NCBI RefSeq assembly: GCF_039655865.1
Contig: NZ_JBBYXL010000013.1
Location: 143,466 to 207,465 of the forward strand
DNA: 64,000 bases
Direction of reading: 5' to 3'
Origin: Prosthecobacter sp. SYSU 5D2
GTDB lineage: Bacteria > Verrucomicrobiota > Verrucomicrobiia > Verrucomicrobiales > Verrucomicrobiaceae
The notes under the pieces are model-generated. The model did no database searches and had not been told where the DNA came from. It saw nothing but the letters and a program-made list of their open reading frames with translations. Position numbers and translations under genes: made by a program. Positions 1 through 8,540 of the stretch are shown here, piece after piece. Each line of letters begins with the position of its first letter. Within the stretch, counting starts at the first letter, position 1.

Positions 1-383
1 CCGAGCGGGATGCCTTTGACATCGGCCAGCCAGATGCCGCCTGGACGGGCGGGCTCAGCGAATTCATGCGTGTCGCCGCCATGATGGACAGCCGGGGCCG
101 CAAGATCGCCACCCACGCCGCTGGGGCCGGAGGAGCGCTAATGCAAAACATCCACTGCGCCTTTGCCTGCGCCAATACGGTCATTTGCGAAGTGCTGCCC
201 GCCCTCGGCGGCATGCACCTGGACATCGCCGGTGAAGACTTCCGTTTTGACAACGGCGACGTGCTGCCGCCTGAGAAGCCAGGCCTTGGCCTCGTGCTGA
301 CAGATGAGATCAAGAACCGTTACCCCTTTGTGCCCGGCAGCGGCGAGTTCAACAGCGTGCCCGGTAAAATCCTTGTGGACTGA
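1..383 (+). CDS. C-terminal part of an enolase-superfamily (mandelate racemase/muconate lactonizing type) protein, 5' truncated
   Basis: The frame beginning at base 3 is open from the window edge to the TGA at 381-383, so only the last ~126 residues are present. The segment IATHAAGAGGALMQNIH followed by a predicted strand ending in EVLP resembles the C-terminal barrel end of mandelate racemase/muconate lactonizing enzymes, which abstract an alpha proton from a carboxylate substrate. The metal ligands and catalytic lysines lie upstream and cannot be checked. A 2-hydroxyacid dehydrogenase gene starts 3 bases after the stop, suggesting a shared transcript for sugar-acid breakdown. The family call rests on a short C-terminal piece and is moderate. 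Confidence 0.6.
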   Translation, partial: ERDAFDIGQPDAAWTGGLSEFMRVAAMMDSRGRKIATHAAGAGGALMQNIHCAFACANTVICEVLPALGGMHLDIAGEDFRFDNGDVLPPEKPGLGLVLTDEIKNRYPFVPGSGEFNSVPGKILVD

Positions 384-386
384 GCC

Positions 387-1394
387 ATGCCCAAAATCGT
401 CATCACCATCCCCCTCCTGCCCGGGGTCCAGCAAAGGCTGGAAGCCCTGCCGGATACCGAAGTCATCATGAGGCGGTCCGATGGCGATTTTGCTGAGCCT
501 TTTCCCACGGAAGTCATCGCTGATGCGGACATCCTCGTCTGCAAACTGCCGCCCACCAATCATACCGAGATGCAGTCGCTGAAGTTGGTGCAGATTTCAT
601 CGGTGGGTTTCACCCAGTTGATGCCCCTGAACCTGCCCCAGCGCGCCGCCCGCGCCTGCAATGCGCGGGGCGTTTACGACACGGCCATCGCTGAATGGAG
701 CATCGCCATGCTGGTGAATCTGGCGCGGGATCTTCGAGGCATGATTCGCAACCAGGACCAGGGCATGTGGGATCGCGGCGAACGTTTCTGCACCGAGATC
801 CGTGGCCGCACTTTGGGCATCTGGGGGTATGGCGGCATCGGTCGGGAAACGGCGCGGCTGGCGAAAACGCTGGGTTTGAACATTCACGTCATGGTGCGCA
901 AGGGCATCGGTCCGCGTGATGACTCCTACGCCGTCAAAGGCACCGGCGATCCTGAAGGGCTGCTGCCGGACCGGGTGTTCACCCAAGGGCAGGAGACGGA
1001 GTTTCTCAGCGGCCTGGATTTCCTGGTGCTGGCCATGCCTCTCAATGCCGCCAATACCGGCCTCATCGGTGAGCCTGAACTGCGGGCCATGAAGCCTGAA
1101 GCCTATCTCCTCAATCCTGCCCGGGGTCCCCTCGTCCAGGAACAGGCCCTGCTGCGTGCCCTGACTGAAAAATGGATCGCCGGGGCGGCGCTGGACACCC
1201 ATTATTATTATCCCATGCCGCCGGAGCATGCTCTCTGGCACCTGCCCAATGTCATCATGACACCCCACATCTCAGGCACGGACAAAAGCCCACACTTTCT
1301 GGGCCGCATGAGCGAGATCGTGGAGCACAACGTCACCCACTTTATCAACGGAGGGCCGCTTTGGAATGAGATCGCCACAGCAGACCTGGCCTGA
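387..1394 (+). CDS. D-isomer-specific 2-hydroxyacid dehydrogenase (NAD(P)-dependent)
   Basis: A 335-residue protein of normal family length that should interconvert a 2-hydroxy acid and a 2-keto acid in the cytoplasm. The Rossmann motif GYGGIG lies near residues 147-152. The catalytic Arg is in NPARGP near residue 246 and the catalytic His in TPHISG near 293. The N-terminal substrate domain and a Y-D-T-A-I-A-E-W helix typical of the family precede the nucleotide domain. The start is 3 bases after the upstream enolase-superfamily stop, so translation is probably coupled. It is convergent with the MFS gene, with only 7 bases between them. The exact substrate is not readable; the neighbours suggest a sugar acid. 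Confidence 0.9.
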   Translation: MPKIVITIPLLPGVQQRLEALPDTEVIMRRSDGDFAEPFPTEVIADADILVCKLPPTNHTEMQSLKLVQISSVGFTQLMPLNLPQRAARACNARGVYDTAIAEWSIAMLVNLARDLRGMIRNQDQGMWDRGERFCTEIRGRTLGIWGYGGIGRETARLAKTLGLNIHVMVRKGIGPRDDSYAVKGTGDPEGLLPDRVFTQGQETEFLSGLDFLVLAMPLNAANTGLIGEPELRAMKPEAYLLNPARGPLVQEQALLRALTEKWIAGAALDTHYYYPMPPEHALWHLPNVIMTPHISGTDKSPHFLGRMSEIVEHNVTHFINGGPLWNEIATADLA

Positions 1395-1401
1395 ACCGCC
1401 C

Positions 1402-2646
1402 TCAATCTCGGCGTGCCGGTTTGACGACGGCCAGCAGCAGGCCGCTCAGCAGCACGCCGATGGCCGATCCCATGAGCAGATAGCTCAGGTCCACATCCCT
1501 CTCCTTCAGCCAGCCGCCAAGGTAGGCGGCCACGCCGCCAATGAGGCAGCCGAAGAAATTCAATACGCCGTAACCCGTGGCCCGGTGCTGCGGGGCCGCC
1601 ACCTGGCAGAGAATGGGCATCATGTTGGCATCCGAGCACCCTCGTGCAAAACCGAAGGCAATCAGGCAGACGCTGACCACCACCAGGGTATCTGTATGCG
1701 CACTCAGGAAGACAAAGGGCGATGCCAGTGTCAGCGCAATCATCGGCACCCACAAGCGGCCACGGATCTGCGTGCGGCTCCACCGGTCCGCCCAGGCTCC
1801 TCCAATGAGCACGCCCGCCAGGGCTGCCACCTGCGTATAGACCGACGCAGTGAATCCGGCTTCGGTCTGCGACAGGTCAAACTGCTCACGCAGATAACTC
1901 GGCATCCAGGTGATGAACGCCCAGCCGGCAAAGCCCAGCAAGCCCCAGTGCAGGGTGATGATCCACATGTTACCGCTGCCAGCCAGCGTCTTCAGCGTTT
2001 CAAAAACGTCAACGGGCGGCTGGCCCGCATTGGCCTGGCTGGCATGCGGCACATCCCGCAGGAAAAAGCTCAGCACGATGGCCAGGGCCACTCCAAAGCT
2101 GCCAAACACCCAGAAGCCCGAGGCCCAGCCGTGATGGTCCGCCATCCAGCCCCCCATACCGGCCAGCGCCATGCCTGCATACACCCCGGTCATGTGAATG
2201 CCCGTGGCCAGCGAGCGTGTACTGCCACGATGGTAGTCCGAAATGAGCGCCAGAGCCGCCGGAATGTAGCACACCTGGCAGATGCCCAGCAAACTCCGTG
2301 TGGCCAGCAGTTGCTCATAAGTCTGCACATAAACCGTGGCCCAGGTCACCGCCGACCAGCCACCCAGGCTGAACAGAATGACACGGCTGCGCCCAAAACG
2401 GTCCGCACACCAGCCCCCCAGCGGGCTCAGCAGACCATAGACAATGAGGAAACCCGTCGTCAGTCCGCCAAAACCGTCATCTCCCATGGAGACCGCCTGC
2501 TTGATGGAATCCCGCATCGTGTTCAGCATCACACGGTCCAGGTAGTTCAGGCATCCCGCCAGCCAGAGAAGCCCCACCACCAGCCAGGCGCCTGGAAGCG
2601 GCCGGGCATTGTCAGCATCATTCATCGGAGGAGCGGAGGCAGACAT
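1402..2646 (-). CDS. MFS transporter, sugar-acid/anion-type
   Basis: A 414-residue, highly hydrophobic protein with the 12-helix pattern of the major facilitator superfamily. The first helix ends in NYLDR, common in the anion:cation symporter (hexuronate/phthalate) branch. The loop between helices 2 and 3 has the MFS signature-like GGWCADRFGRSR, and the second half repeats it as GGAWADRWSR. It probably imports an organic anion. The cytoplasmic centre carries a short charged linker. The gene faces the hydroxyacid dehydrogenase gene tail to tail, so they are not co-transcribed. The substrate is inferred only from the subfamily look and the neighbours. Confidence 0.88.
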   Translation of the reverse strand: MSASAPPMNDADNARPLPGAWLVVGLLWLAGCLNYLDRVMLNTMRDSIKQAVSMGDDGFGGLTTGFLIVYGLLSPLGGWCADRFGRSRVILFSLGGWSAVTWATVYVQTYEQLLATRSLLGICQVCYIPAALALISDYHRGSTRSLATGIHMTGVYAGMALAGMGGWMADHHGWASGFWVFGSFGVALAIVLSFFLRDVPHASQANAGQPPVDVFETLKTLAGSGNMWIITLHWGLLGFAGWAFITWMPSYLREQFDLSQTEAGFTASVYTQVAALAGVLIGGAWADRWSRTQIRGRLWVPMIALTLASPFVFLSAHTDTLVVVSVCLIAFGFARGCSDANMMPILCQVAAPQHRATGYGVLNFFGCLIGGVAAYLGGWLKERDVDLSYLLMGSAIGVLLSGLLLAVVKPARRD

Positions 2647-2748
2647 AATAAAAAGCCAGCATCTGCGTGGCTGCCTTCCTGGATTAATTGGAAAGCATCA
2701 TAAAGCAAATAAAAACATCATTGCAGCATTTTTAAAGCATAACCAACA

Positions 2749-4326
2749 ATGAAACATTTATTCTCAGCCATCCCAGGCATCAGGCTCTTGAGCCTGGCTG
2801 CCCCGGTCCTCTTCGCATGGTCAGTCACCGCAGCAGAACCGGTGCAAAAGCCCCGGCTGCGCGCCGCCGCACTCGAATTCGGTGTCACCCCAAAGGCTGG
2901 CGGTGCCACCGTGGGCAAGACGGGCGCCGTCGTCATGAACGTGGCCGGTCCGCTCAATTCCACCGTCACCCTGCTGGAGCATGGCGACAGCCGCCTGTGC
3001 CTCATCACCACGCATTTCAATTCCCCCAAGGCTGTAAACGTCAGCGCCATGTTCCGCCGCGTCATCGCTGAGGATTTGAATCTGCCGGTGTCCAACGTGC
3101 TGATCTTCGTCTCCCACAATCACACCGACATGAAGATGGCCAGCAACCAGCTGGAGGCCTACGACAACTTGTCCACCCCGGTGGACAAACTGCCTGTACC
3201 CGAGCTTCTGCCCACCGGCCAGGAGCTGCTGGATAAACTGCGCAGCCATGCCAAGCGCCTCCCGGATCTGCTCCAGCCCGTCACCGTCTGGTGGGCCGAG
3301 GGCAGCGAAGGCCGCATCACGTATAACCGCAAGGGCCGCCGCGCCGATGGCAGCAGCTACCTCATGCGCGAAGAGGACCGCGACCTCATGGGCGTGGATT
3401 TCAATGGCGACATTGACCGTCAGGCCCCCATCATCGTTTTGAAGAATGAGCAGGGCCAGCCCGTCACCTCCCTCGTCCAGTTCACCGGCCACCCATGCAC
3501 CTGCTATCACCCGGAAAAACCCGTCGTCTTTGGTGACTGGCCCCAGGTCGCCTGCGAGGTCGTCGGCAGCCATCTCTCCCCCGCCAGCCCTGTTCCCATG
3601 AGCTTCCTTCAGGGCTGTGCGGGCGATGTCAATTCGAAGGGCATGTTTCGCGGCAGCGTGGAGCTGTCCAAAAAATACGGCAACATGCTCGCCGAAAGCT
3701 ACATCCAGGCGCTGGACAAGTTACAGCCCTCCGCCCGCGACGGTTTTGATTACGCCGTTGAAAAAGTCAAGATCCCCCTCGCCCCCCTGCCCTCCGTCGA
3801 AAAGCTGAAGGCGGAAATCGAAGAGATGGAAGGCTTCATCAAACGCGCATTCGCAGGCGATGAAGACACCCTCGCCTGTGCCGGTTTAAACTTCCCCCGC
3901 GAGCTGTCCCCTCTCTACCGGGGCAAGCTCATCGAAGGCGTCCTGCCCTGGAGCCGCTGGGCGCTGGACATGCATCAGAAAGGCCAGGCCGATACGGTGG
4001 CAAAGCATCTCGAAGTGGAGATTTACGTCCTGCGCCTGGGCGATGTCGGCATTGTCGGCCTGCCCTTTGAACCCTTCCAGGGCATCGGCCGCCAGATGCG
4101 TGCCGGGTCGCCCCTGCCCATCACCATTCCTTGTGGTTATACCAACGTCTCCTATGGCTACCTCACCGACGGCCCCAACACCGATCCCGACCATGGCGAA
4201 TACATGAGTGCCCACTACCGCTACAGCCGCTTCCGCGCCCCCTATGCCAAACCCGCCGGCGACGTCCTCGCCATCCAGGGCATCGAAACCCTCAGCCGCT
4301 TTGCCAATCATGGAAAATCCAACTGA
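2749..4326 (+). CDS. Secreted neutral/alkaline non-lysosomal ceramidase-like hydrolase
   Basis: A 525-residue protein with a signal peptide (MKHLF... ending near AWSVTAAEP). The histidine-rich segment HNHTD near residue 125, the FTGHPC segment and the QGCAGDVN segment match the pattern of neutral ceramidase N-terminal-like proteins that are numerous in Planctomycetes and Verrucomicrobia, where the His residues bind a metal ion. True ceramidases are longer and have a C-terminal beta domain that is not obvious here, so the actual substrate is unknown. It heads a three-gene unit: the following acyltransferase start overlaps its end by 17 bases. No clear Shine-Dalgarno precedes the ATG. Confidence 0.75.
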   Translation: MKHLFSAIPGIRLLSLAAPVLFAWSVTAAEPVQKPRLRAAALEFGVTPKAGGATVGKTGAVVMNVAGPLNSTVTLLEHGDSRLCLITTHFNSPKAVNVSAMFRRVIAEDLNLPVSNVLIFVSHNHTDMKMASNQLEAYDNLSTPVDKLPVPELLPTGQELLDKLRSHAKRLPDLLQPVTVWWAEGSEGRITYNRKGRRADGSSYLMREEDRDLMGVDFNGDIDRQAPIIVLKNEQGQPVTSLVQFTGHPCTCYHPEKPVVFGDWPQVACEVVGSHLSPASPVPMSFLQGCAGDVNSKGMFRGSVELSKKYGNMLAESYIQALDKLQPSARDGFDYAVEKVKIPLAPLPSVEKLKAEIEEMEGFIKRAFAGDEDTLACAGLNFPRELSPLYRGKLIEGVLPWSRWALDMHQKGQADTVAKHLEVEIYVLRLGDVGIVGLPFEPFQGIGRQMRAGSPLPITIPCGYTNVSYGYLTDGPNTDPDHGEYMSAHYRYSRFRAPYAKPAGDVLAIQGIETLSRFANHGKSN

Positions 4327-4984
4327 CTCCTTCCACGAAATCGGAGCCCACGCGCAGATAGATCCCGGCGTGGTGCTCGGCTACCGTTATCCAGGGTACT
4401 CCGAGCCCACCCGCATCGGCGATTACGCCATCATCCGCTCAGGCTCCATCCTCTATGCGGACACCACCATCGGCCACCGTTTCCAGTGCGGCCATCAGGT
4501 GCTCATCCGCGCGGAGGTCAGCATCGGCCACCGCTGCGTGGTGCATCACAAATGCACGCTCGAAGGCCGCCTCCGCATCGGCCATGGCGTGAAGATCATG
4601 GCGCACGTGTACCTGCCCAGCACCACCGTCATTGGCAACATGGTCTTCATCGGTCCTGGCACCACCTTCCTCAATGACCGCCTGCCCATGCGCCGGGCCG
4701 CCCCCGTTCAGGGTGCCATCATTGAGGATCACGTCACCATCGGCGGCGGCGTCACCATCTGCCCCGGTGTCACCATCGGGCGCGGCTCCTTCATCGGGGC
4801 CGGCTCCGTCGTGAACAAGGACGTGCCTCCTTACACGCTCGCCCTCGGCGTCCCCGCCCGCCACCAGCCCCTGCCACCAACCATGGCCCGGGAAAACCTG
4901 CCCGAACTTCTCCTTCCGCAAACCGACCTCTTCGGAGCCCGCCAGGATGATACCTGGAAAAACGAAACCCTGCCCAACTCATGA
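4310..4984 (+). CDS. Left-handed beta-helix (hexapeptide repeat) acyltransferase
   Basis: A 224-residue protein built almost entirely from hexapeptide turns such as IGDYAI, IGHRFQ, IGHRCV, IGHGVK, IGNMVF and IGRGSF, ending in NKDVPPYTLALGVPAR, the typical exit of UDP-sugar N-acetyltransferases. It should transfer an acyl group to a sugar in the cytoplasm. An upstream in-frame ATG at 4208 exists, but that extension is low-complexity and lies in the ceramidase-like gene; the ATG at 4310 gives a sensible N-terminus. It overlaps the upstream gene by 17 bases and the downstream gene by 4 bases (ATGA), which implies translational coupling. The acceptor sugar is unknown. Confidence 0.85.
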   Translation: MENPTDSFHEIGAHAQIDPGVVLGYRYPGYSEPTRIGDYAIIRSGSILYADTTIGHRFQCGHQVLIRAEVSIGHRCVVHHKCTLEGRLRIGHGVKIMAHVYLPSTTVIGNMVFIGPGTTFLNDRLPMRRAAPVQGAIIEDHVTIGGGVTICPGVTIGRGSFIGAGSVVNKDVPPYTLALGVPARHQPLPPTMARENLPELLLPQTDLFGARQDDTWKNETLPNS

Positions 4985-6606
4985 AACCATCCCCCAAACT
5001 CCCCCCTGCAAAAAGCAAAGGCCGGGCCTTTGGAGCCGTCCTGGCTGCCTTCGCCCTCGCCGCCCCCCTGGCCCCTGCGGAAGAGCTGTTTGACGAAACC
5101 CAGGTCACAACCCTCTTTGCTTTTGACAACGTCTCCATTCCCCATGCCCAAAACCTGCGCATGGAGATGCGGTCTCCTAAAAAGCATCCGCGCAATCCCG
5201 TGCTCACCCGTGGCGCACCGGGAACGCCCGATGCCAAAGGTGTCCAGTTTTACGGCTCCATCATCCGCGAGAAGGACAAATACCGCCTTTGGTATGTCGC
5301 CTTTGATGATGACAAGGAAAACAAAGTCGCCTCCAACCGCTGGCGGGCCGCCTATGCGGAAAGCGACGACGGTATCAACTGGATGAAGCCCAATCTCGGC
5401 CTCGTCGAATACGCGGGCAACAAAAACAACAATCTCATCCTCACCGAGCCAGGCCCCTTTGGTTTCGTCAATATCAAGGTCCTCCTGGATCCCGAAGATC
5501 CGGATCCTGCACGGCGCTATAAAATTTCCTCCCACGTTTACTTCCGCCACAACACCCGGTTGGGCACCCTCATGCCCTTTGTCAGCGCGGACGGGCTCAC
5601 CTGGAAGAGCGAGCGGGAGATAAAACCCGAAAAGTCAGAGATGCTGAAGAAGGACCTCATCCTTCCCGGCATCCATTTTGAACCTTCAGGCGGCCTGTAC
5701 AAATGGGACGGCATGTTTTACGCCTCCGGCCAAAATTCCATGGATGCCCCGCGTCCTTATCACGGCCGTGTGGCACGCGCCTACCGCTCCCCGGATTTCT
5801 TTAACTGGTCCCAGACCAGCACCCTGGCGTTCACCCGGACCGCGCAGAACACCTTGTTAGGCAAAGGCCGCAGCCGCGAAGGCGAGCAGACCCACGAAGG
5901 CATCAGCGTGTGGAACCGGGGCAACATCCTGCTCGGCATTTCCGGCGTGTGGCATGGGGCCAAGGAATGGAAAGACGTCACCATTGACCTCGGTTTTGTC
6001 GTCAGCAATGACGGCGTCCATTTCCGTGAGCCCGCCTATGAATGGCTCTTTCTGGAGCACGGCAAGGACGGCGAGTGGGACCAGGGCGGCCTTCTGCAGG
6101 GCCAGGGGTTTGAGAACATCGGTGATGAAACCTTTGTCTATTACGGAGCCTGGGATCCCCGTCATTGGGAGCAGGAACCTCCACGCGGCGGAGTCGGCAT
6201 CGCCGTCCTTCCGCGCGACCGCTTCGGTGATCTTGTCGTGGAGAAAGTGGGCGAAGGCCCCGGCGACTATCAGATTCCCCAGGTCACCAGTGAGTTCATC
6301 ACCAAAGCCATTGACGTCAAAAAAGACACGTCACCGCGCTTCCATGTCAATGCCGATGGCCTCGGTGCGGAAGCTTCTTTGAAGATCGAACTGCTCGATG
6401 CTCAGGAACGACCGCTCCCTGGATACTCTGGCAAAGACGCCGCCATCGTCACCAAGAGCGGCTTTCAAACTCCGGTTTTGTGGAAAGGCAAAGCGAAAGC
6501 CACGGGGCTGCCCGAGCGAGTGTGCATCCATGTCATTTTCGAAGGCACGCGCAATACCGACATCCGGTTCAGTGCGCTTTACCTTACGCCTGGCAAAGGA
6601 CCATAA
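4981..6606 (+). CDS. Secreted five-bladed beta-propeller glycosidase-like protein
   Basis: A 541-residue protein with a positively charged start and a hydrophobic segment ending near PLAPAEE, consistent with export. The body contains HPRNPVL, YRLWYVAF, YAESDDG and repeated W/Y-rich strands, which is how GH43/GH32-like five-bladed propellers look in sequence. A C-terminal beta-sandwich-like tail (residues ~430-541) follows. The start overlaps the acyltransferase stop (ATGA). It may bind or cleave sugars on an extracellular polymer, but the catalytic carboxylates cannot be assigned by eye. Export combined with coupling to a cytoplasmic acyltransferase is unexpected. Confidence 0.65.
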   Translation: MKPSPKLPPAKSKGRAFGAVLAAFALAAPLAPAEELFDETQVTTLFAFDNVSIPHAQNLRMEMRSPKKHPRNPVLTRGAPGTPDAKGVQFYGSIIREKDKYRLWYVAFDDDKENKVASNRWRAAYAESDDGINWMKPNLGLVEYAGNKNNNLILTEPGPFGFVNIKVLLDPEDPDPARRYKISSHVYFRHNTRLGTLMPFVSADGLTWKSEREIKPEKSEMLKKDLILPGIHFEPSGGLYKWDGMFYASGQNSMDAPRPYHGRVARAYRSPDFFNWSQTSTLAFTRTAQNTLLGKGRSREGEQTHEGISVWNRGNILLGISGVWHGAKEWKDVTIDLGFVVSNDGVHFREPAYEWLFLEHGKDGEWDQGGLLQGQGFENIGDETFVYYGAWDPRHWEQEPPRGGVGIAVLPRDRFGDLVVEKVGEGPGDYQIPQVTSEFITKAIDVKKDTSPRFHVNADGLGAEASLKIELLDAQERPLPGYSGKDAAIVTKSGFQTPVLWKGKAKATGLPERVCIHVIFEGTRNTDIRFSALYLTPGKGP

Positions 6607-6711
6607 AAATGAATGCAGGTGATATTCAGGTGAGTTCTCTCCATATTTGTCTTGGTTTCCTCCTGGCACTTAGCTTAATAAGGAAATCATGGCTGAATCC
6701 GCCTGATTATT

Positions 6712-8274
6712 ATGCCGAAACATGACATCCTTATTGGCCCAGTGCTTGGTTATGAATGGGACAGCGAGAAGCAGCAGTCCTTTTATACTGTCATCATCCG
6801 CCTACCACGTGGAAAAGCTCCAGTTTGGGTGGTTGATGGACAACGTGTAAAGATGAAGGAAATTACCTTCTCCCTGCATGATAGCAGCCGTGTCTGGAGA
6901 GGGGAGATTGCACTTCCGGCATTTCAAGATCCTCAGGAAAAAACTGTTTCATACACAGTCGAGCGCGAGGGCAAGCAGCTCAAAAATGTTTGCGGAGACA
7001 GCGAATGGTCCTTCTTTCTTCCGGGTCTGCCCACCCCGGTTAAGCAACCCCGCATCGCCTTTTGCTCCTGCAACGGCTTCACGGATCCAAACTCCCTCCG
7101 CGACCGAGATCCCCTGGCCATGTGGAAGCGCATGGAAGAGGGCCATAAAAAAGAGCCTTTCAGCCTGCTTCTGATGGGAGGAGATCAGCTTTATTGTGAT
7201 GATCTTGCGCGTAAGGAAGGCAGCTTTGCCCGTCTTATCAAGTGGCTGAAGCCAGGGGAAAAGCCCAAAAGCCAGCCCACCGTGAAGGAGTTCATGGAGA
7301 GCTACTTTGACCATTACCTTCTCGCGTGGGTCCGGATCACCCATGATGGCAAGGACTATCCTCACACACCCATGGTACGCATGATGGCCAGCATCCCCAG
7401 CATCATGATGTGGGATGACCATGACATTTTTGACGGCTGGGGTTCCTATCAGACCGCTGACAAAAACATTCCTTATTACAAAGAGGCGTTTGACGCTGCC
7501 CGGCAGGCCTTTGAAGTCTATCAGATACGTGGCAAAAATACGTGCCGCTCCCTTCTTGATTCAGGCTCAGACCAGCCCCGTCATTATTCCATGGGACTTC
7601 AGTTCGGCCCTTTCCACCTCCTTGTCCTGGACAACCGCTCTCATCGCACCGTGGACCAGGTCATGGACAGGCGGCAATGGGACCAAGTGATCAAATGGCT
7701 CGGAAACAGCCAGGATAACAGCAAATCCCTTCTCCTGGTTTCCCCAGTGCCCGTCGTCTATCGCCGCTTCGCCCACTGGGTATCTTCATTGCCTGGTGAG
7801 CATGGAGGTGAGGATGATCTTCGTGATCATTGGAGCCACAAGACTCATGAATGGGAGCGTGACCGCCTCATCTCGCACCTCTTCGGAGTCTTGAAGTATG
7901 GTGCGAAAGAAAAAGGCTACCAGCGCATCACCCTCCTCTCTGGTGATGTTCACGTCGGTGCAATCGGCTTTTTGGAACGCACCGATTTCCCGGCGGAAAT
8001 CGCCCAGATCATCTCTTCTGCCATCCTTCATCCTGAGCCCGGCGTGCTTCAATGGGAAGGGCTTAAGGCCATCAGCAATGATGACGAGCACAGTATTCGC
8101 GGTCAGGCGGTCGTGGCTAAAATGAGCACGCCCGTCCGGGCCGTTGACCGGTATCTCCGCTGCCGAAACTTTGCCTGGCTCAAAGCCGGGGATGACGACA
8201 GGCTTTGGGTTAACTGGGAGTGTGAAAACGTGGACGGAAAAACCCCCGTACGGGTGGAGTTCCCCTTGCGCTAA
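6712..8274 (+). CDS. PhoD-like metallophosphatase family protein, cytoplasmic
   Basis: A 520-residue protein without a signal peptide. The metal-binding segments of PhoD-like enzymes are visible: a SCNG/GGDQLYCDD block near residues 120-165, the MWDDHDIFDGWG block near 235, and SGDVHVGAIG near 410. These match a purple-acid-type binuclear phosphatase or phosphodiesterase core. An N-terminal beta domain (residues ~1-115) precedes it. Classical PhoD enzymes are exported by Tat; the absence of an export signal here makes a cytoplasmic or peripheral role likely. A second PhoD-like gene at 34658-36235 does have a Tat signal. No Shine-Dalgarno is visible before the ATG. Confidence 0.85.
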   Translation: MPKHDILIGPVLGYEWDSEKQQSFYTVIIRLPRGKAPVWVVDGQRVKMKEITFSLHDSSRVWRGEIALPAFQDPQEKTVSYTVEREGKQLKNVCGDSEWSFFLPGLPTPVKQPRIAFCSCNGFTDPNSLRDRDPLAMWKRMEEGHKKEPFSLLLMGGDQLYCDDLARKEGSFARLIKWLKPGEKPKSQPTVKEFMESYFDHYLLAWVRITHDGKDYPHTPMVRMMASIPSIMMWDDHDIFDGWGSYQTADKNIPYYKEAFDAARQAFEVYQIRGKNTCRSLLDSGSDQPRHYSMGLQFGPFHLLVLDNRSHRTVDQVMDRRQWDQVIKWLGNSQDNSKSLLLVSPVPVVYRRFAHWVSSLPGEHGGEDDLRDHWSHKTHEWERDRLISHLFGVLKYGAKEKGYQRITLLSGDVHVGAIGFLERTDFPAEIAQIISSAILHPEPGVLQWEGLKAISNDDEHSIRGQAVVAKMSTPVRAVDRYLRCRNFAWLKAGDDDRLWVNWECENVDGKTPVRVEFPLR

Positions 8275-8316
8275 GTTTCCACACTCCCCCTTTCATCAGC
8301 CCATGGCGGCCTAACA

Positions 8317-8436
8317 TTACGTGCAGCCACGGAGGAGAAAAAAGATAATGAGCAAAGGTACCGGAATGCCAATCAGCCAGAGAAAAACCCAGCCGAGTGC
8401 GCCGGATTCACGAGGACGGTTCATTTTTGTTTTCAT
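8317..8436 (-). CDS. 39-residue single-pass membrane peptide
   Basis: A very short gene. The minus-strand frame from ATG at 8436 to TAA at 8317 encodes 39 residues: a basic start, then RESGALGWVFLW, one transmembrane helix with a central IPVP motif, and a C-terminal LLRGCT. I recall this architecture (xESGxLGW, GIPxP, LLRGCT end) as a conserved tiny protein in many Gram-negative genomes, usually missed by gene callers; no database was consulted. An internal ATG at residue 5 (8424) is an alternative start. It stands alone between the convergent PhoD-like and isomerase genes. The function is unknown; it would sit in the inner membrane. Confidence 0.75.
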   Translation of the reverse strand: MKTKMNRPRESGALGWVFLWLIGIPVPLLIIFFLLRGCT

Positions 8437-8540
8437 ACGAATTATTGGTTAGGTTTAACTGTCACCAAGTATTCGCAGGCCACGGACCATCCAGCCCTGC
8501 CGGACGATATTTTCTTCATCGCACCTCGGGCCCCGGCGTT

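Noticed and set aside
1366..2703. Plus-strand ORF of 445 codons
   Set aside because: Antisense to the MFS transporter, His/Gln/Arg-rich as expected of a shadow of membrane codons.
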